Shown: one piece after another, positions 47,915 to 57,083 of the stretch
Layout: every line of letters starts with the position of its first letter
Numbering within the stretch: position 1 is the stretch's first letter
Assembly: GCA_947503525.1 (NCBI GenBank)
Contig: CANNEA010000003.1
Location: 62,001 to 126,000, forward strand
DNA: 64,000 bases
Reading direction: 5' to 3'
Source of the DNA: an uncultured Carboxylicivirga sp.
GTDB lineage: Bacteria; Bacteroidota; Bacteroidia; Bacteroidales; Marinilabiliaceae
Position numbers and translations under genes: made by a program
The notes under the pieces: generated by a model
What the model saw: only the letters and a program-made list of their open reading frames with translations
Database searches by the model: none
What the model was told of the DNA's origin: nothing

Positions 47915-49051
47915 ATGAAAATAAAAATATTAATAATATTCGCAGTTGCCTTAGGTTTTATGGCTTGTGAGAATCAGGAAAATGAATTTGAGGACTTTGG
48001 CTCAACTTCAGTTTACTTTCCGTTTCAAACACCTATTAGAACTTTAATTTTAGGTGAATATGATTTAGGGTATAATGAGAACGATAATAATCATCGTTTT
48101 GAGATAGGTGTTACCATGTCGGGAGTTTATAGTAACGAGGCAAATCGTAAAGTGTATTTTGAACTTGCACCTGAATTGATAGATCCTACAGTATTAGGGG
48201 TTGACTCAATTAATGTAAAGGTATTGCCTTCTGAGTATTACACTATTGAACAAGAAAGTCCGGTAACTATTCCAGTTGGCTCTACTAAGGGACGAATTCC
48301 TGTACAGCTTGAAGATGCGTTCTTTGACGATACGCTTTCTTTTGCAGAATTTGGAGAGGTTCATTATGTTATTCCACTTAAAATTACGGATTTTGAAGGA
48401 TTAGATAACCTTCTGCAAGGGGTGCCTTTGGTTGACAACCCTTTTAGGATAAAAGCTGAAGACTGGGAAGTTGCGCCTAAAGACTATACGCTTTTCGGAA
48501 TTAAATTCATGAATAAATATCAGGGCAAATATTTACGCCGTGGAGAGGATAAGATTGTGGGAGTTTCTGAAAAGTATACAGTTGCAACAGGAGAGACAGA
48601 AACATCTGATATTGATACATCCACAGTCTATAGACAAGAATTTGTTGAAAAAGATGAAGTAACTGACATATTAACTGCAGGAATGAAAAAAGCAGCTTAT
48701 TCTAATCTTGTTAGAAGAGCAGATATTCCCAGCAATAGTACTGTGTCTTTAGCGTTGACATTTAATGATAATGAAGAGATTACAATCACTAATGCAGATC
48801 CCAATAGTGATATAACTATAACTGGATCAGGAAAGTTCTTAAAAGATGGAGATGAATGGGGAGGAAAAAGTCATGACGTCATTTATTTAGAATACGAATA
48901 CCGTGACCTTGAAATTGTTGAAGAGTATTTTTTCGGTCAATTACGTTCTAGATCAACACTTGATTTGATACATACGGTAAATGATACCTTAGTGATACGG
49001 GATAGAGATGTTAAATTTGAAGAGTTTGAAATTGTGCTAACTGATTTATAG
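47915..49051 (+). CDS. Surface lipoprotein with DUF1735-like and DUF4361-like domains (SusE-position SGBP)
   Basis: The 378-residue lipoprotein (ALGFMAC) sits at the SusE/SGBP position behind the second SusCD pair. Residues about 25-175 form an Ig-like BT_3987/DUF1735-type domain (STSVYFPFQTPIRTLILGEY, VKVLPSEYYTIEQESPVTIP, HYVIPLKI). Residues about 200-375 form a lipocalin-like DUF4361 domain that begins MNKYQGKYLRRGEDK. It probably binds polysaccharide on the surface and feeds the transporter; this is a family-level inference. It is the last gene of the operon, and the terminator lies at 49160-49190. Confidence 0.82.
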   Translation: MKIKILIIFAVALGFMACENQENEFEDFGSTSVYFPFQTPIRTLILGEYDLGYNENDNNHRFEIGVTMSGVYSNEANRKVYFELAPELIDPTVLGVDSINVKVLPSEYYTIEQESPVTIPVGSTKGRIPVQLEDAFFDDTLSFAEFGEVHYVIPLKITDFEGLDNLLQGVPLVDNPFRIKAEDWEVAPKDYTLFGIKFMNKYQGKYLRRGEDKIVGVSEKYTVATGETETSDIDTSTVYRQEFVEKDEVTDILTAGMKKAAYSNLVRRADIPSNSTVSLALTFNDNEEITITNADPNSDITITGSGKFLKDGDEWGGKSHDVIYLEYEYRDLEIVEEYFFGQLRSRSTLDLIHTVNDTLVIRDRDVKFEEFEIVLTDL

Positions 49052-49159
49052 TGAGGTTAATTGAGTGTAAAAACGTCAAATTTCCGTACTTTCAATAAAG
49101 AGATAAGTATTTAAGCTATTACACATATAGTAAACATATTATCTAAATCTCAATAATGT

Positions 49160-49190
49160 AACCCTCCTTAATCAAAGGGGGGTTATCTTT
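49160..49190 (+). terminator. Intrinsic terminator of the SusCD operon
   Basis: A 10-bp stem with one G-T pair (49160-49169 with 49175-49184) and a T-rich tail follow the surface lipoprotein gene by 108 bp. The 120 bp between it and the next gene contain no motif I recognise. Confidence 0.78.
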
Positions 49191-49307
49191 TACCGTCCTA
49201 TTTTCTATTTCCCGTCACCAGGATGGGAACCCAATTTGTCTGCCTTCGAATTCATCTTAATTAGATATTTATTTACCATTTACTAAGTTCCTAACGTTAT
49301 TTTTATC

Positions 49308-50693
49308 ATGAAAAAGATTTTAGTATTAGCCTTTCTTTTTATAACAACGATTCAACTACCGGCACAATTAAAACATGCACTCAGGGATAACAATGGACGA
49401 CATGTTATTGGTCGTGGATTTGTTGTGGTTACCAATAACAGCTATTTCTCTCCGGATGATTACAGCCGAATGGTACGATTAGGTGCCAATTATCAGGTCG
49501 TTCGACTTGAATTAGGTCAACTTAGTAGTTTTTCCGGTGCCAGTCTTGACCCCGATTATCTCTTAAAATTGGATACCCTCGTTCAGTTAGGTGCAAATGT
49601 TGGGATGAAAACTATTTTTAAGATGACGGTTTATGGCGTAAAGAGTTTTTCCTGGGAGAAGTTTTGGGTGAATGAAAACGCCATGAATGAAACCTATATT
49701 GATGCCTGGAAGGTCGTTTGGCAGCGTTACAAAGATACCAAAGCTGTGGTTGGTTATGACATTGTTAATGAACCCAGAAAGCTGACAATGGACATCGGTT
49801 ATACAGAATTAACCAACAAGTACCTTATCCCATTGTATCGACGTTTAATTGATGAATGTCAACAAATAAACCCTGAAAAGTATTGTTTAGTCCAATCAAT
49901 ATTTATGAATAAGGGAGAAGGTATTAATGGGAATCAGTATGCTGAAATAAAAAGTAAAATTAAAAGAGACAATATATTATTTGCTCCACATATCTACCAA
50001 AACAATAAAGAGCAATTTTTACCTACTCTTTTACGTTTCGAAAAAGAATCAAAGTTAATTGATGCACCTATTTTTATTGGGGAATGGGGTTTCCCAACTT
50101 TTGCCGTCACAGATTCAACATTGAATGGCAGGTTGGGCCAGCTCAATTATATGGATTTTTATATGCGAACGGCTGAATTATTTGATAGTCTTGGCATCAA
50201 TACTATCAAAGCCTGGTTCTCAGGTAATCCAAAAATGCAAAACTTTTTACCGGGAGGACCTTCTACATGGGCGATATTTTCCGATAAGAATGCTGTGGGT
50301 ACAGCCGAACGAAAGTATATAACTGATGTTATTGCACGGCCTTATCCTCAGTGTATTGCCGGGGATTTAAAAGCTTTTAAATACAACTTTGCCACCCGTA
50401 GTCTTGATGTTTTTTTGAGTTCGGATAACACTAAAGGTGAGTCCAGAATTTTTGTAGGGGCTAACCGACATTATCCTGATGGTTTTTCTATCATTATAAA
50501 TGAAAATTTTATACTTAGTTATGATCCACTTAAAAATACGGGTCTAAATGTTGTAAAAATAGAAAAAGGCATTAATCCTGATGATGTATTGTGGGATGAA
50601 ATGCACCAACGATTAATTATCAATAGTTGGCCAGTTGATCGGTCAGATATTCATTTAAGAATTGTTCCGGGTGTAATGAAAGTTATTAAATAA
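49308..50693 (+). CDS. GH5-like (cellulase-fold) exported glycosidase
   Basis: A signal peptide (ending QLPAQ) precedes a (beta/alpha)8 barrel (about 20-345) of the GH5/endoglycoceramidase type. It has RGFVVVTNNSYFSPDDYSRM near the start, the acid/base Glu155 in YDIVNEPRK and the nucleophile Glu259 in PIFIGEWGFPTF. His/Tyr in FAPHIYQNNK fits the usual position between them. A beta-sandwich C-terminal domain (about 345-461) resembles the one at the end of endoglycoceramidase-like GH5 enzymes. The substrate is unknown, and a beta-glucosidic or beta-xylosidic bond is likely. Its stop is 5 bp before the next gene, so the two are translationally close. Confidence 0.8.
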   Translation: MKKILVLAFLFITTIQLPAQLKHALRDNNGRHVIGRGFVVVTNNSYFSPDDYSRMVRLGANYQVVRLELGQLSSFSGASLDPDYLLKLDTLVQLGANVGMKTIFKMTVYGVKSFSWEKFWVNENAMNETYIDAWKVVWQRYKDTKAVVGYDIVNEPRKLTMDIGYTELTNKYLIPLYRRLIDECQQINPEKYCLVQSIFMNKGEGINGNQYAEIKSKIKRDNILFAPHIYQNNKEQFLPTLLRFEKESKLIDAPIFIGEWGFPTFAVTDSTLNGRLGQLNYMDFYMRTAELFDSLGINTIKAWFSGNPKMQNFLPGGPSTWAIFSDKNAVGTAERKYITDVIARPYPQCIAGDLKAFKYNFATRSLDVFLSSDNTKGESRIFVGANRHYPDGFSIIINENFILSYDPLKNTGLNVVKIEKGINPDDVLWDEMHQRLIINSWPVDRSDIHLRIVPGVMKVIK

Positions 50694-50698
50694 ATGAA

Positions 50699-53536
50699 AT
50701 GATGAAGGTAAGATTAATAAAAGGATTACTTGTTACTGGCTTTTTACTGGTATTATGGAATTGCAATTTTAAAGGTTCGCGTAACTCTGGCCTTGACGTT
50801 TCAGAGCAATACTCGCAGCTTCAACTTCTGGAAAAGCCAAATATACTCTGGCTGGTGACCGAAGATATGGGGCCATACCTTCCGGCATTTGGCGATTCAA
50901 CCATTCAAACACCTAATCTGAGTCGTCTGGCTGATGAAGGCGTGATTTACCCTCACTTATATTCAGTTTCGGGAGTGTGTGCTCCAAGCAGGGCAGCTAT
51001 TGCTACAGGTATGTATCCCTCAGGTATTGGAGCCAATCATATGCGAGTTAATTCCTATATGAAAACAACTGGCTTACCGGCTTATGAAGCTGTACCTCCT
51101 TCTGAAGTAAAAATGATTAGTGAATTGTTGCGCAAGGAAGGTTATTATTGCACTAACAATTATAAAACGGATTACCAGTTTAAAGCTCCCCTTACAGCCT
51201 GGGATGAAAGCAGCCCGTATGCACATTGGAGAAATCGCCAAGATGGGCAACCGTTCTATGCCGTTTTTAATTTCACTGAAACGCATGAATCCGGTCTATT
51301 TGAACCTTATGGATATCGTCATATTGAAACCAGACATTACCGCGAAGGTGATAGATCTTACAAATGGGAAGGTGGACGTATGTCGGAAGAGGAAACAGCA
51401 GTTCACTTATCAAAAGAGTGTCATTTCAATATTCCGCCTTATTTACCATCAAGTGATACCGTACGCCGCGATATGTGGAAGGCATATAATAATATCGCAG
51501 AAATGGACCAGCAGGTGGGTGTTGTATTAAAGCAATTGGAAGACGATGGCTTGCTTGAGAATACTATTATCTTTTTTTATGGTGATCACGGTGGACCATT
51601 ACCACGTCAGAAACGCCTGATATATGATTCGGGCTTAAATACCCCCATGATTATCCGTTTCCCGGGCAAACAATTAGCTAGTAACAGGGATGAGCAGCTC
51701 ATCAGTTTCGTGGATTTTGCACCCACATTGCTTTCCCTCATAGGAGTTAAGCCTCCGGAACATTTGCAGGGGAGGGCTTTTCTGGGCAACTTTAAAGCTG
51801 AACTGCCTCGTCAATACATACATGCAGCTGCCGATCGCTTTGATGGTTTTACGGATGCCATACGCGCCGTTCGCGACAAGCAATTTAAATACATACGTAA
51901 TTACCGGCCACAACAGGGTTACTATTTGCCTATTGAATACCGTGAACAGATTCCTACGATGCAGGAATTACTACACCTTCATCATAAAGGGCAACTGGAT
52001 CCATTGCAAGCCCAATGGTTTCGTGATCATAAGCCTGTTGAAGAGCTTTTTGATTGTGAGTCGGATCCTCATGAATTAATCAATCTGGCCAATCAGCCCG
52101 AATATAAGACTAAACTAGAGGAACTACGTCATGAAATGGATCGATGGATTGCCGCAATAGGCGATCAGCCTAATTTAGCGGAAGCTGAATTGGTCAAACA
52201 GCTTTGGAATGGTTCGAGTGAACAGCCGCAAACACAAAATCCGTTTATTGTAGAGCAGAATGGCAAATTGCTTATTAATTGTGAAACACAAGGAGCCTCC
52301 ATTGCTTATCGAATAGTTGAAAAAGATGGAACACTACCTCAAGCCTGGCAGGTTTATGATGGTCCATTTGCGATTTCACAAGGAGGCCATATTCAGGTGG
52401 TGGCTCATAGGATTGGCCATTTGCCCAGTGACACGGTAGACTATACTTACAAAATATCGGTAGTGCATTTAAAGGTTTTGGAGAAAAAAAAGCAACTATT
52501 AAGCAGTGATAATGAGGATGCAAGTCAGGAATATGTCAAATTAATTGCAAAGGCCAATGCATTCATAGATGGAGAAGTCTATTCCGTTACACATAAAGAA
52601 GGTCTACCACCAAGCGGTGATAAACATGATTATATGAGCATAGGTCCGTATTGGTGGCCTAACCCTGATTCACCTGATGGTTTGCCTTATATTAGGAAGG
52701 ATGGGGAGATTAATCCAGAATCCAGGGATAATTATACCGATTTTGTAGAGGCTAATACCTTCTTTAAAGCCATTGCTGTTTTGAGGGATGCATTTTATTT
52801 TTCGAATAACAAAGCTTATGCCGATAAGGTAATTCAATTGATTGAAGCTTGGTTTCTAAAAACGGATACTAAAATGAATCCGAATATGAATTATGGGCAA
52901 AGTGTTCCAGGGCTGCATGACGGAAGACCCTTTGGTATCATTGAATTTGTTAGAATCAAGGAGGTTATCAAATGTCTGGAAGTATTAGAGTTTAAAAATA
53001 GTTTACCTGTCGCAACCAAAGAAGGCATGAAATTATGGTTGCACAGCTATGCCGATTGGTTACAGACAAGTGACATTGGTATTCAGGAGGCAAATACGAA
53101 AAACAATCATGGTACTCACTATGATGATCAGTTGTTAAACATTAAATTGTATTTAGGGCAAACTGATTTTATCAGATCGTACCTGAGTACGATAACAATT
53201 GGCCGTATTTTTTCTCAAATTGAACCAGATGGCAGTCAGCCCAAGGAGCTAAGCAGAACAAAATCTTTTTCATATTCAGTAATGAATCTACATGGTTTTC
53301 TCGAATTGGCCATCTTAGGCAAAAAAGTAGGAATAGATCTTTGGGTTATGGAATCGGAGGATGGAAGAAGTATAAAAAGGGGATATGAGTACCTGCTTTC
53401 TTATCTTACCAATGAAAAGCATTGGGAACACAAGCAGATTGTCCCCTTTGATAAGCCTATGATAAGTTTGAAGGAAGATTTAAGATTGGTCGGTAGTCTA
53501 TTTAATGAGGATGAATTTAGTCTGAAACTCCAATAA
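50699..53536 (+). CDS. Sulfatase-alginate-lyase-fold (PL38/PL5-like) fusion
   Basis: Residues about 45-505 are an S1 sulfatase: VTEDMGPYLPAFGD, formylglycine Cys94 in CAPSRAAIATG, and FYGDHGGPLPRQK. A short beta-sandwich linker (about 510-600) follows. Residues about 600-945 form an (alpha/alpha)-barrel Alginate_lyase domain: GDKHDYMSIGPYWWPNPDSP, VPGLHDGRPFGIIEF, and His804 in NNHG, with Arg853 and Tyr859 in RTKSFSY. As I recall, PL5 alginate lyase uses Asn191, His192, Arg239 and Tyr246, with similar spacing; PL38 shares the motif. The lyase half probably acts on a uronic-acid bond exposed by the sulfatase. The N-terminus has a hydrophobic segment and LVLWNC lipobox. A terminator follows. 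Confidence 0.85.
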   Translation: MMKVRLIKGLLVTGFLLVLWNCNFKGSRNSGLDVSEQYSQLQLLEKPNILWLVTEDMGPYLPAFGDSTIQTPNLSRLADEGVIYPHLYSVSGVCAPSRAAIATGMYPSGIGANHMRVNSYMKTTGLPAYEAVPPSEVKMISELLRKEGYYCTNNYKTDYQFKAPLTAWDESSPYAHWRNRQDGQPFYAVFNFTETHESGLFEPYGYRHIETRHYREGDRSYKWEGGRMSEEETAVHLSKECHFNIPPYLPSSDTVRRDMWKAYNNIAEMDQQVGVVLKQLEDDGLLENTIIFFYGDHGGPLPRQKRLIYDSGLNTPMIIRFPGKQLASNRDEQLISFVDFAPTLLSLIGVKPPEHLQGRAFLGNFKAELPRQYIHAAADRFDGFTDAIRAVRDKQFKYIRNYRPQQGYYLPIEYREQIPTMQELLHLHHKGQLDPLQAQWFRDHKPVEELFDCESDPHELINLANQPEYKTKLEELRHEMDRWIAAIGDQPNLAEAELVKQLWNGSSEQPQTQNPFIVEQNGKLLINCETQGASIAYRIVEKDGTLPQAWQVYDGPFAISQGGHIQVVAHRIGHLPSDTVDYTYKISVVHLKVLEKKKQLLSSDNEDASQEYVKLIAKANAFIDGEVYSVTHKEGLPPSGDKHDYMSIGPYWWPNPDSPDGLPYIRKDGEINPESRDNYTDFVEANTFFKAIAVLRDAFYFSNNKAYADKVIQLIEAWFLKTDTKMNPNMNYGQSVPGLHDGRPFGIIEFVRIKEVIKCLEVLEFKNSLPVATKEGMKLWLHSYADWLQTSDIGIQEANTKNNHGTHYDDQLLNIKLYLGQTDFIRSYLSTITIGRIFSQIEPDGSQPKELSRTKSFSYSVMNLHGFLELAILGKKVGIDLWVMESEDGRSIKRGYEYLLSYLTNEKHWEHKQIVPFDKPMISLKEDLRLVGSLFNEDEFSLKLQ

Positions 53537-53607
53537 GTATTTTAGTAGAGGTTATAAGCTATCAAAGATTTAGAGTTTTGATTCTTGTCAAATTAGTAAA
53601 GTATAAT

Positions 53608-53638
53608 AAAGAGTTCATTTTTTAAGATGAGCTCTTTT
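53608..53638 (+). terminator. Hairpin terminator after the sulfatase-lyase gene
   Basis: An 11-bp stem with one G-T pair (AAAGAGTTCAT with ATGAGCTCTTT) is followed by TTTTG. Confidence 0.72.
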
Positions 53639-53645
53639 GTTGACA

Positions 53646-53660
53646 TGAACATATGTTTCA
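53646..53660 (-). promoter_or_regulatory. Candidate PUL operator E
   Basis: The minus strand reads TGAAACATATGTTCA, a full match to TGMRACATNTGTTCA that differs by one base from the copy before SusC. It lies 182 bp before the small T9SS protein gene, just after the terminator of the previous operon. Confidence 0.55.
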
Positions 53661-53841
53661 CAACGCTACTTACCTTCAGTTCTGACCAATAATTACAACC
53701 AAGAGCAATAAAAATTCAAGTTGATCAGCTAGTTACTTGCTAATTTTAACATTGTCAATCACAGTTTTATGAACAACTTAATTAGGGTGTTATTACTAAT
53801 TGTGATGAATAAACATTAAATATTAATTAAATCTTTAGAAA

Positions 53842-54630
53842 ATGAAAAAACCTTTACAATTAATGAGTTTAATAGCATTGTTAATGCTTTTTGCTACATC
53901 AACAGTACAAGCTCAAACATGGACCGAAAATGGTACGTATAAAATTAGTGTACCAGGTCAGGATTTATTTATGACAATTAATGGTTCTACGGGTGCTTTA
54001 GAATGGGCTGCTGAATTACCAGGCGATGATCCAACACAAGTTTGGACTATTACAGACCATAGAACCCCGGCTTCTGCTGGATTGATGGAAGTTTGGGCTG
54101 AGATTCCTGGCGTTGGTAAATTTACCATGACAACAAATGGAGTTGCAGAAGACCATCCAAATTATACGATTACTGTCAGACCCGGGGAACCGATCAGTGT
54201 AGAACCTCTTGGTGAAGATTATACGGGGCTGGATCAGTTTCAAAGAAGAAAAACGAGTAGTGACATAGTAGGAAACAATGCATTGTTTATAAAAACACCT
54301 TGGGGCGGTAATTCAAGATACGGTGTAGTTCCAACCGCAGCAGGTGACCCTGTTCAATTTGACGGTGGAGGAATAGATGAACTTGTATTTACATTTATAG
54401 CTGGTTTACCAACGGCTATTGGTGATGCTGAAATTTCAAGCAATGGTGTATATCCTAATCCAAGTAGTAATGGTATTTTCAACCTTAAAGAAAGTACTGA
54501 TTGGGTTGTTTACTCGATTGCCGGATCTGTTGTTGCTCAAGGTAATGGTGTTTTAGTTGACATATCATCAGCATCTAAAGGAATGTATATTCTTAAATTC
54601 GATGGATTAACTCAGAAAATAATGTACTAG
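53842..54630 (+). CDS. Small T9SS-secreted protein with lectin-like domain
   Basis: The 262-residue product has a signal peptide (ending TVQAQ) and a beta-rich domain (about 25-180) with the pattern TYKISVPGQDLFMTINGSTG, DDPTQVWTITDHR and TPWGGNSRYGVVP. The Q-x-W and repeated turns suggest a ricin-type beta-trefoil, but this is a weak resemblance. The last 70 residues are a type A T9SS sorting domain (VYPNPSSNGIFNLKE, GMYILKF). The gene is alone between its own operator (E) and a very strong terminator, so it is probably expressed at high level on its own. I do not recognise a named family. A role in attaching to the polysaccharide or cell coat is a guess. Confidence 0.65.
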   Translation: MKKPLQLMSLIALLMLFATSTVQAQTWTENGTYKISVPGQDLFMTINGSTGALEWAAELPGDDPTQVWTITDHRTPASAGLMEVWAEIPGVGKFTMTTNGVAEDHPNYTITVRPGEPISVEPLGEDYTGLDQFQRRKTSSDIVGNNALFIKTPWGGNSRYGVVPTAAGDPVQFDGGGIDELVFTFIAGLPTAIGDAEISSNGVYPNPSSNGIFNLKESTDWVVYSIAGSVVAQGNGVLVDISSASKGMYILKFDGLTQKIMY

Positions 54631-54663
54631 TCTATTGATTTAGTTCTATTTATAATATGTATG

Positions 54664-54697
54664 AAGCCGTTTTTCTTTTTGAAAAACGGCTTTTTTT
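54664..54697 (+). terminator. Very strong intrinsic terminator
   Basis: A perfect 12-bp stem (54664-54675 with 54681-54692), a 5-nt loop and a run of T residues follow the small T9SS gene by 33 bp. Confidence 0.93.
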
Positions 54698-54699
54698 AA

Positions 54700-55380
54700 T
54701 GTACGCCGTGAATGGTAAATAACTATATGGAGCAAGTTCTTTGTTAGGGGCATAACAAACGAAGTACAGATACAACACGTACAATGAACTGTATATGTTT
54801 CGATTATATAAATGGAGTGAAAGTTATGTGCCTTACCATGGGAGGTCTCATAGACGTGTTGAAAAATAGTATATCAGTACGGTCGGAAAAGGTTAGTTGT
54901 GAGAAGCCAGTAGAAGTGATGGTACTGAACTACGAGTTTGTTTGAAAAGGACTTAAACCGGTACGTAATATAAAGGATGTCTGTTGCTGCATGGGCCTTT
55001 TGTTGTGAGATGCTCGTACAAGGCTCCACGCTGGAAAATACGACGATATCCGAAAATAGGCAAAGGTGATGTTTCTCATTGGGCTAGTTGAAATTGGGAT
55101 TCAACCGTTTGGTTTTTTAGAAAGTGTATTGGGAAGCGGAACATCAGATAGATTATAGTTTATTTCTCTGACCATTTACTAGCTGGTTGTTATCAGAGCA
55201 GATTAAAAATATGGTAAATATTTACTCTGATGTATTTTCAATAGATGTGGTTGTTACTGTTGTATAGGGCATAATAAGTGCTAATAGTGTTGCTATTAGT
55301 TTTGATTATCGTAAAGTTTAAATTGATTGCTATTTTGAGACATAAATTCATCTTTTATGCTGAAATGGTCAATAAATATT
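54700..55380. other. Non-coding stretch, possible decayed retroelement
   Basis: No ORF on either strand is credible over 0.68 kb. The part from about 54820 to 55070 is richer in G and has the look of structured RNA. TGTGCCTTACCATGGGAGG and GAGAAGCCAGTAGAAGTGAT recall leaders in front of group II intron reverse transcriptases. The hairpin 54988-55022 (GGGCCTT with AAGGCTC) is a distant look-alike of a domain V. There is no reverse transcriptase. The assignment is speculative. Confidence 0.2.
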
Positions 55381-55386
55381 GCATTC

Positions 55387-55401
55387 TGCAACATATGTTC
55401 A
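55387..55401 (+). promoter_or_regulatory. Candidate PUL operator D
   Basis: TGCAACATATGTTCA matches TGMRACATNTGTTCA exactly and differs by one base from operator A. It is 106 bp before the sulfatase start codon. A TGTTTA (55414-55419) follows 18 bp after the TGTTCA half, similar to the repeat spacing of A and B. Confidence 0.55.
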
Positions 55402-55506
55402 CAATTGACCTAATGTTTAACTAATCGTACAGAAAACTTCTCTTTAAGATGCATAAATGTCACTTTATTGTGTGTTATAATTAGCAATTAATCAAAGTAG
55501 ATACAA

Positions 55507-56958
55507 ATGAAAAATAAGGCGATTCTACCTTTGTTGCTTATGTTTTTAAGTTGGTCTAGCTTTAAAATGTTTGCAGGTGAAAACAATGGACAACCAAATG
55601 TTCTTATATTTTTAGTTGATGACTTAAGAACAGATTTAGGGTGCTACGGCAATGAGGTGGTTAAAAGTCCCAATATTGATGCTTTAGCAAGCGATGGTGT
55701 ATTGTTCAATAACGCCTACTGTCAGCAAGCTATTTGTGCACCCAGTCGAATGAGTATGTTAACCGGTATGCGTCCAGAGTCGATTGGTATCTATTCCATT
55801 TTTACGCCTTTCCGAAAGGTTCATAAGGACATGGTTAGTATGCCTCAGTTTTTTAAAGAGAAGGGTTACACAACAGTTAGCATAGGTAAGGTTTATCATC
55901 ACGCCAACGATGATAAGGAGAGCTGGAGTATTCATATTCCAAAGGAGTCCAATAGCTGGATTAAGCCTGAGAATAAGGCATTAATTGATAGTTTAAAATT
56001 AGCAGGCATAAAGCGCAACGGACCTGCATTTGAATGTGCTGATGTTGAAGACGAGGCCTATAAAGACGGACGAGCAACAAAATATGCAATTGAAACATTA
56101 CAAAATATAAAGGATCAAAATTTCTTAATGTTTGTTGGCTTGAGTAAGCCTCACTTGCCATTTAATGCACCCAAGAAATATTGGGATTTATATAGTAGAG
56201 ATGAATTTATTGTTCCTGACAAAGAAGTACCCAAAGGAATGGACAAACTTGCATTAACCAATTGGGGTGAATTACGACGCTATCATGGCATACCTCAGGA
56301 AGGACTTTTATCTGATGATTTATCACGGGAGCTCAAGCATGGCTATTATGCCTGCATTAGTTATATCGATGCACAGGTTGGAAAGGTTATGAATACTCTT
56401 GATCAACTGGATTTGAGAAAGAATACAATAGTAATCCTAATGAGTGATCATGGGTGGAAATTAGGAGAATATGGTGCCTGGTGTAAGCACACTAATTTTG
56501 AGCTCGATGTTAAGGTACCCTTCATTGTATCCAGGGAGCATCAATGTCCATCAAGATTAAGCAGTATCCAAACGAATGCACTTGTTGAAAATGTAGATCT
56601 TTTTCCAACTGTTGCAGAATTGTGTGGATTCGAAAACCACAGACTTGAAGGTAGTAGTATAGTGCCACTTCTTAACAACCCAAACATTGAATGGAATACT
56701 GCTGCTTATAGCTTATATGCCAGGGGAAACAAGTATATGGGAGTAAGCTGCACCGATGGAGAGTGGCGCTATGTTCAATGGCGAAATAGTGATACACAGG
56801 AAGTATTAGGTACGGAATTATATCATCATCAAAGCAGTTTAATTGCAACTGAGAATTTGGCAGGAGATCCAAATTACAAAAAGATAGAAGAAAGGATGAA
56901 GAATTTGTTGTTGGTCCAATTTCCGGGAACAAAACCCTTCATCAATCGAGGTAAATAA
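55507..56958 (+). CDS. Sulfatase, S1_7/iduronate-2-sulfatase-like
   Basis: The 483-residue exported protein (signal ending KMFAG) is an S1 sulfatase. It has [13 protein letters not shown] metal ligands, formylglycine Cys77 in [37 protein letters not shown] and [21 protein letters not shown]. The last motif and the [16 protein letters not shown] segment follow the iduronate-2-sulfatase pattern, so S1_7 is likely. I recall that S1_7 enzymes act on rhamnose-3-sulfate in ulvan PULs. It heads the last operon of the window behind operator D. The lyase gene starts 125 bp downstream. Confidence 0.9.
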   Translation: MKNKAILPLLLMFLSWSSFKMFAGENNGQPNVLIFLVDDLRTDLGCYGNEVVKSPNIDALASDGVLFNNAYCQQAICAPSRMSMLTGMRPESIGIYSIFTPFRKVHKDMVSMPQFFKEKGYTTVSIGKVYHHANDDKESWSIHIPKESNSWIKPENKALIDSLKLAGIKRNGPAFECADVEDEAYKDGRATKYAIETLQNIKDQNFLMFVGLSKPHLPFNAPKKYWDLYSRDEFIVPDKEVPKGMDKLALTNWGELRRYHGIPQEGLLSDDLSRELKHGYYACISYIDAQVGKVMNTLDQLDLRKNTIVILMSDHGWKLGEYGAWCKHTNFELDVKVPFIVSREHQCPSRLSSIQTNALVENVDLFPTVAELCGFENHRLEGSSIVPLLNNPNIEWNTAAYSLYARGNKYMGVSCTDGEWRYVQWRNSDTQEVLGTELYHHQSSLIATENLAGDPNYKKIEERMKNLLLVQFPGTKPFINRGK

Positions 56959-57083
56959 TGATATACTAAGTAGCATTACTATATAGGAGAAAACATTAGG
57001 GAAATACAATTTAAAGCTCAAACATAAATGTGAAGATATTGACGGTTGGGTCATTTGAGCTTTAAAGGACTAAATTAAAGAAA

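Noticed and set aside
53537-53841. Possible riboswitch or small RNA before 53842
   Set aside because: The only stable structure is the terminator hairpin at 53608-53638; the rest is AT-rich promoter DNA carrying the operator-like motif.
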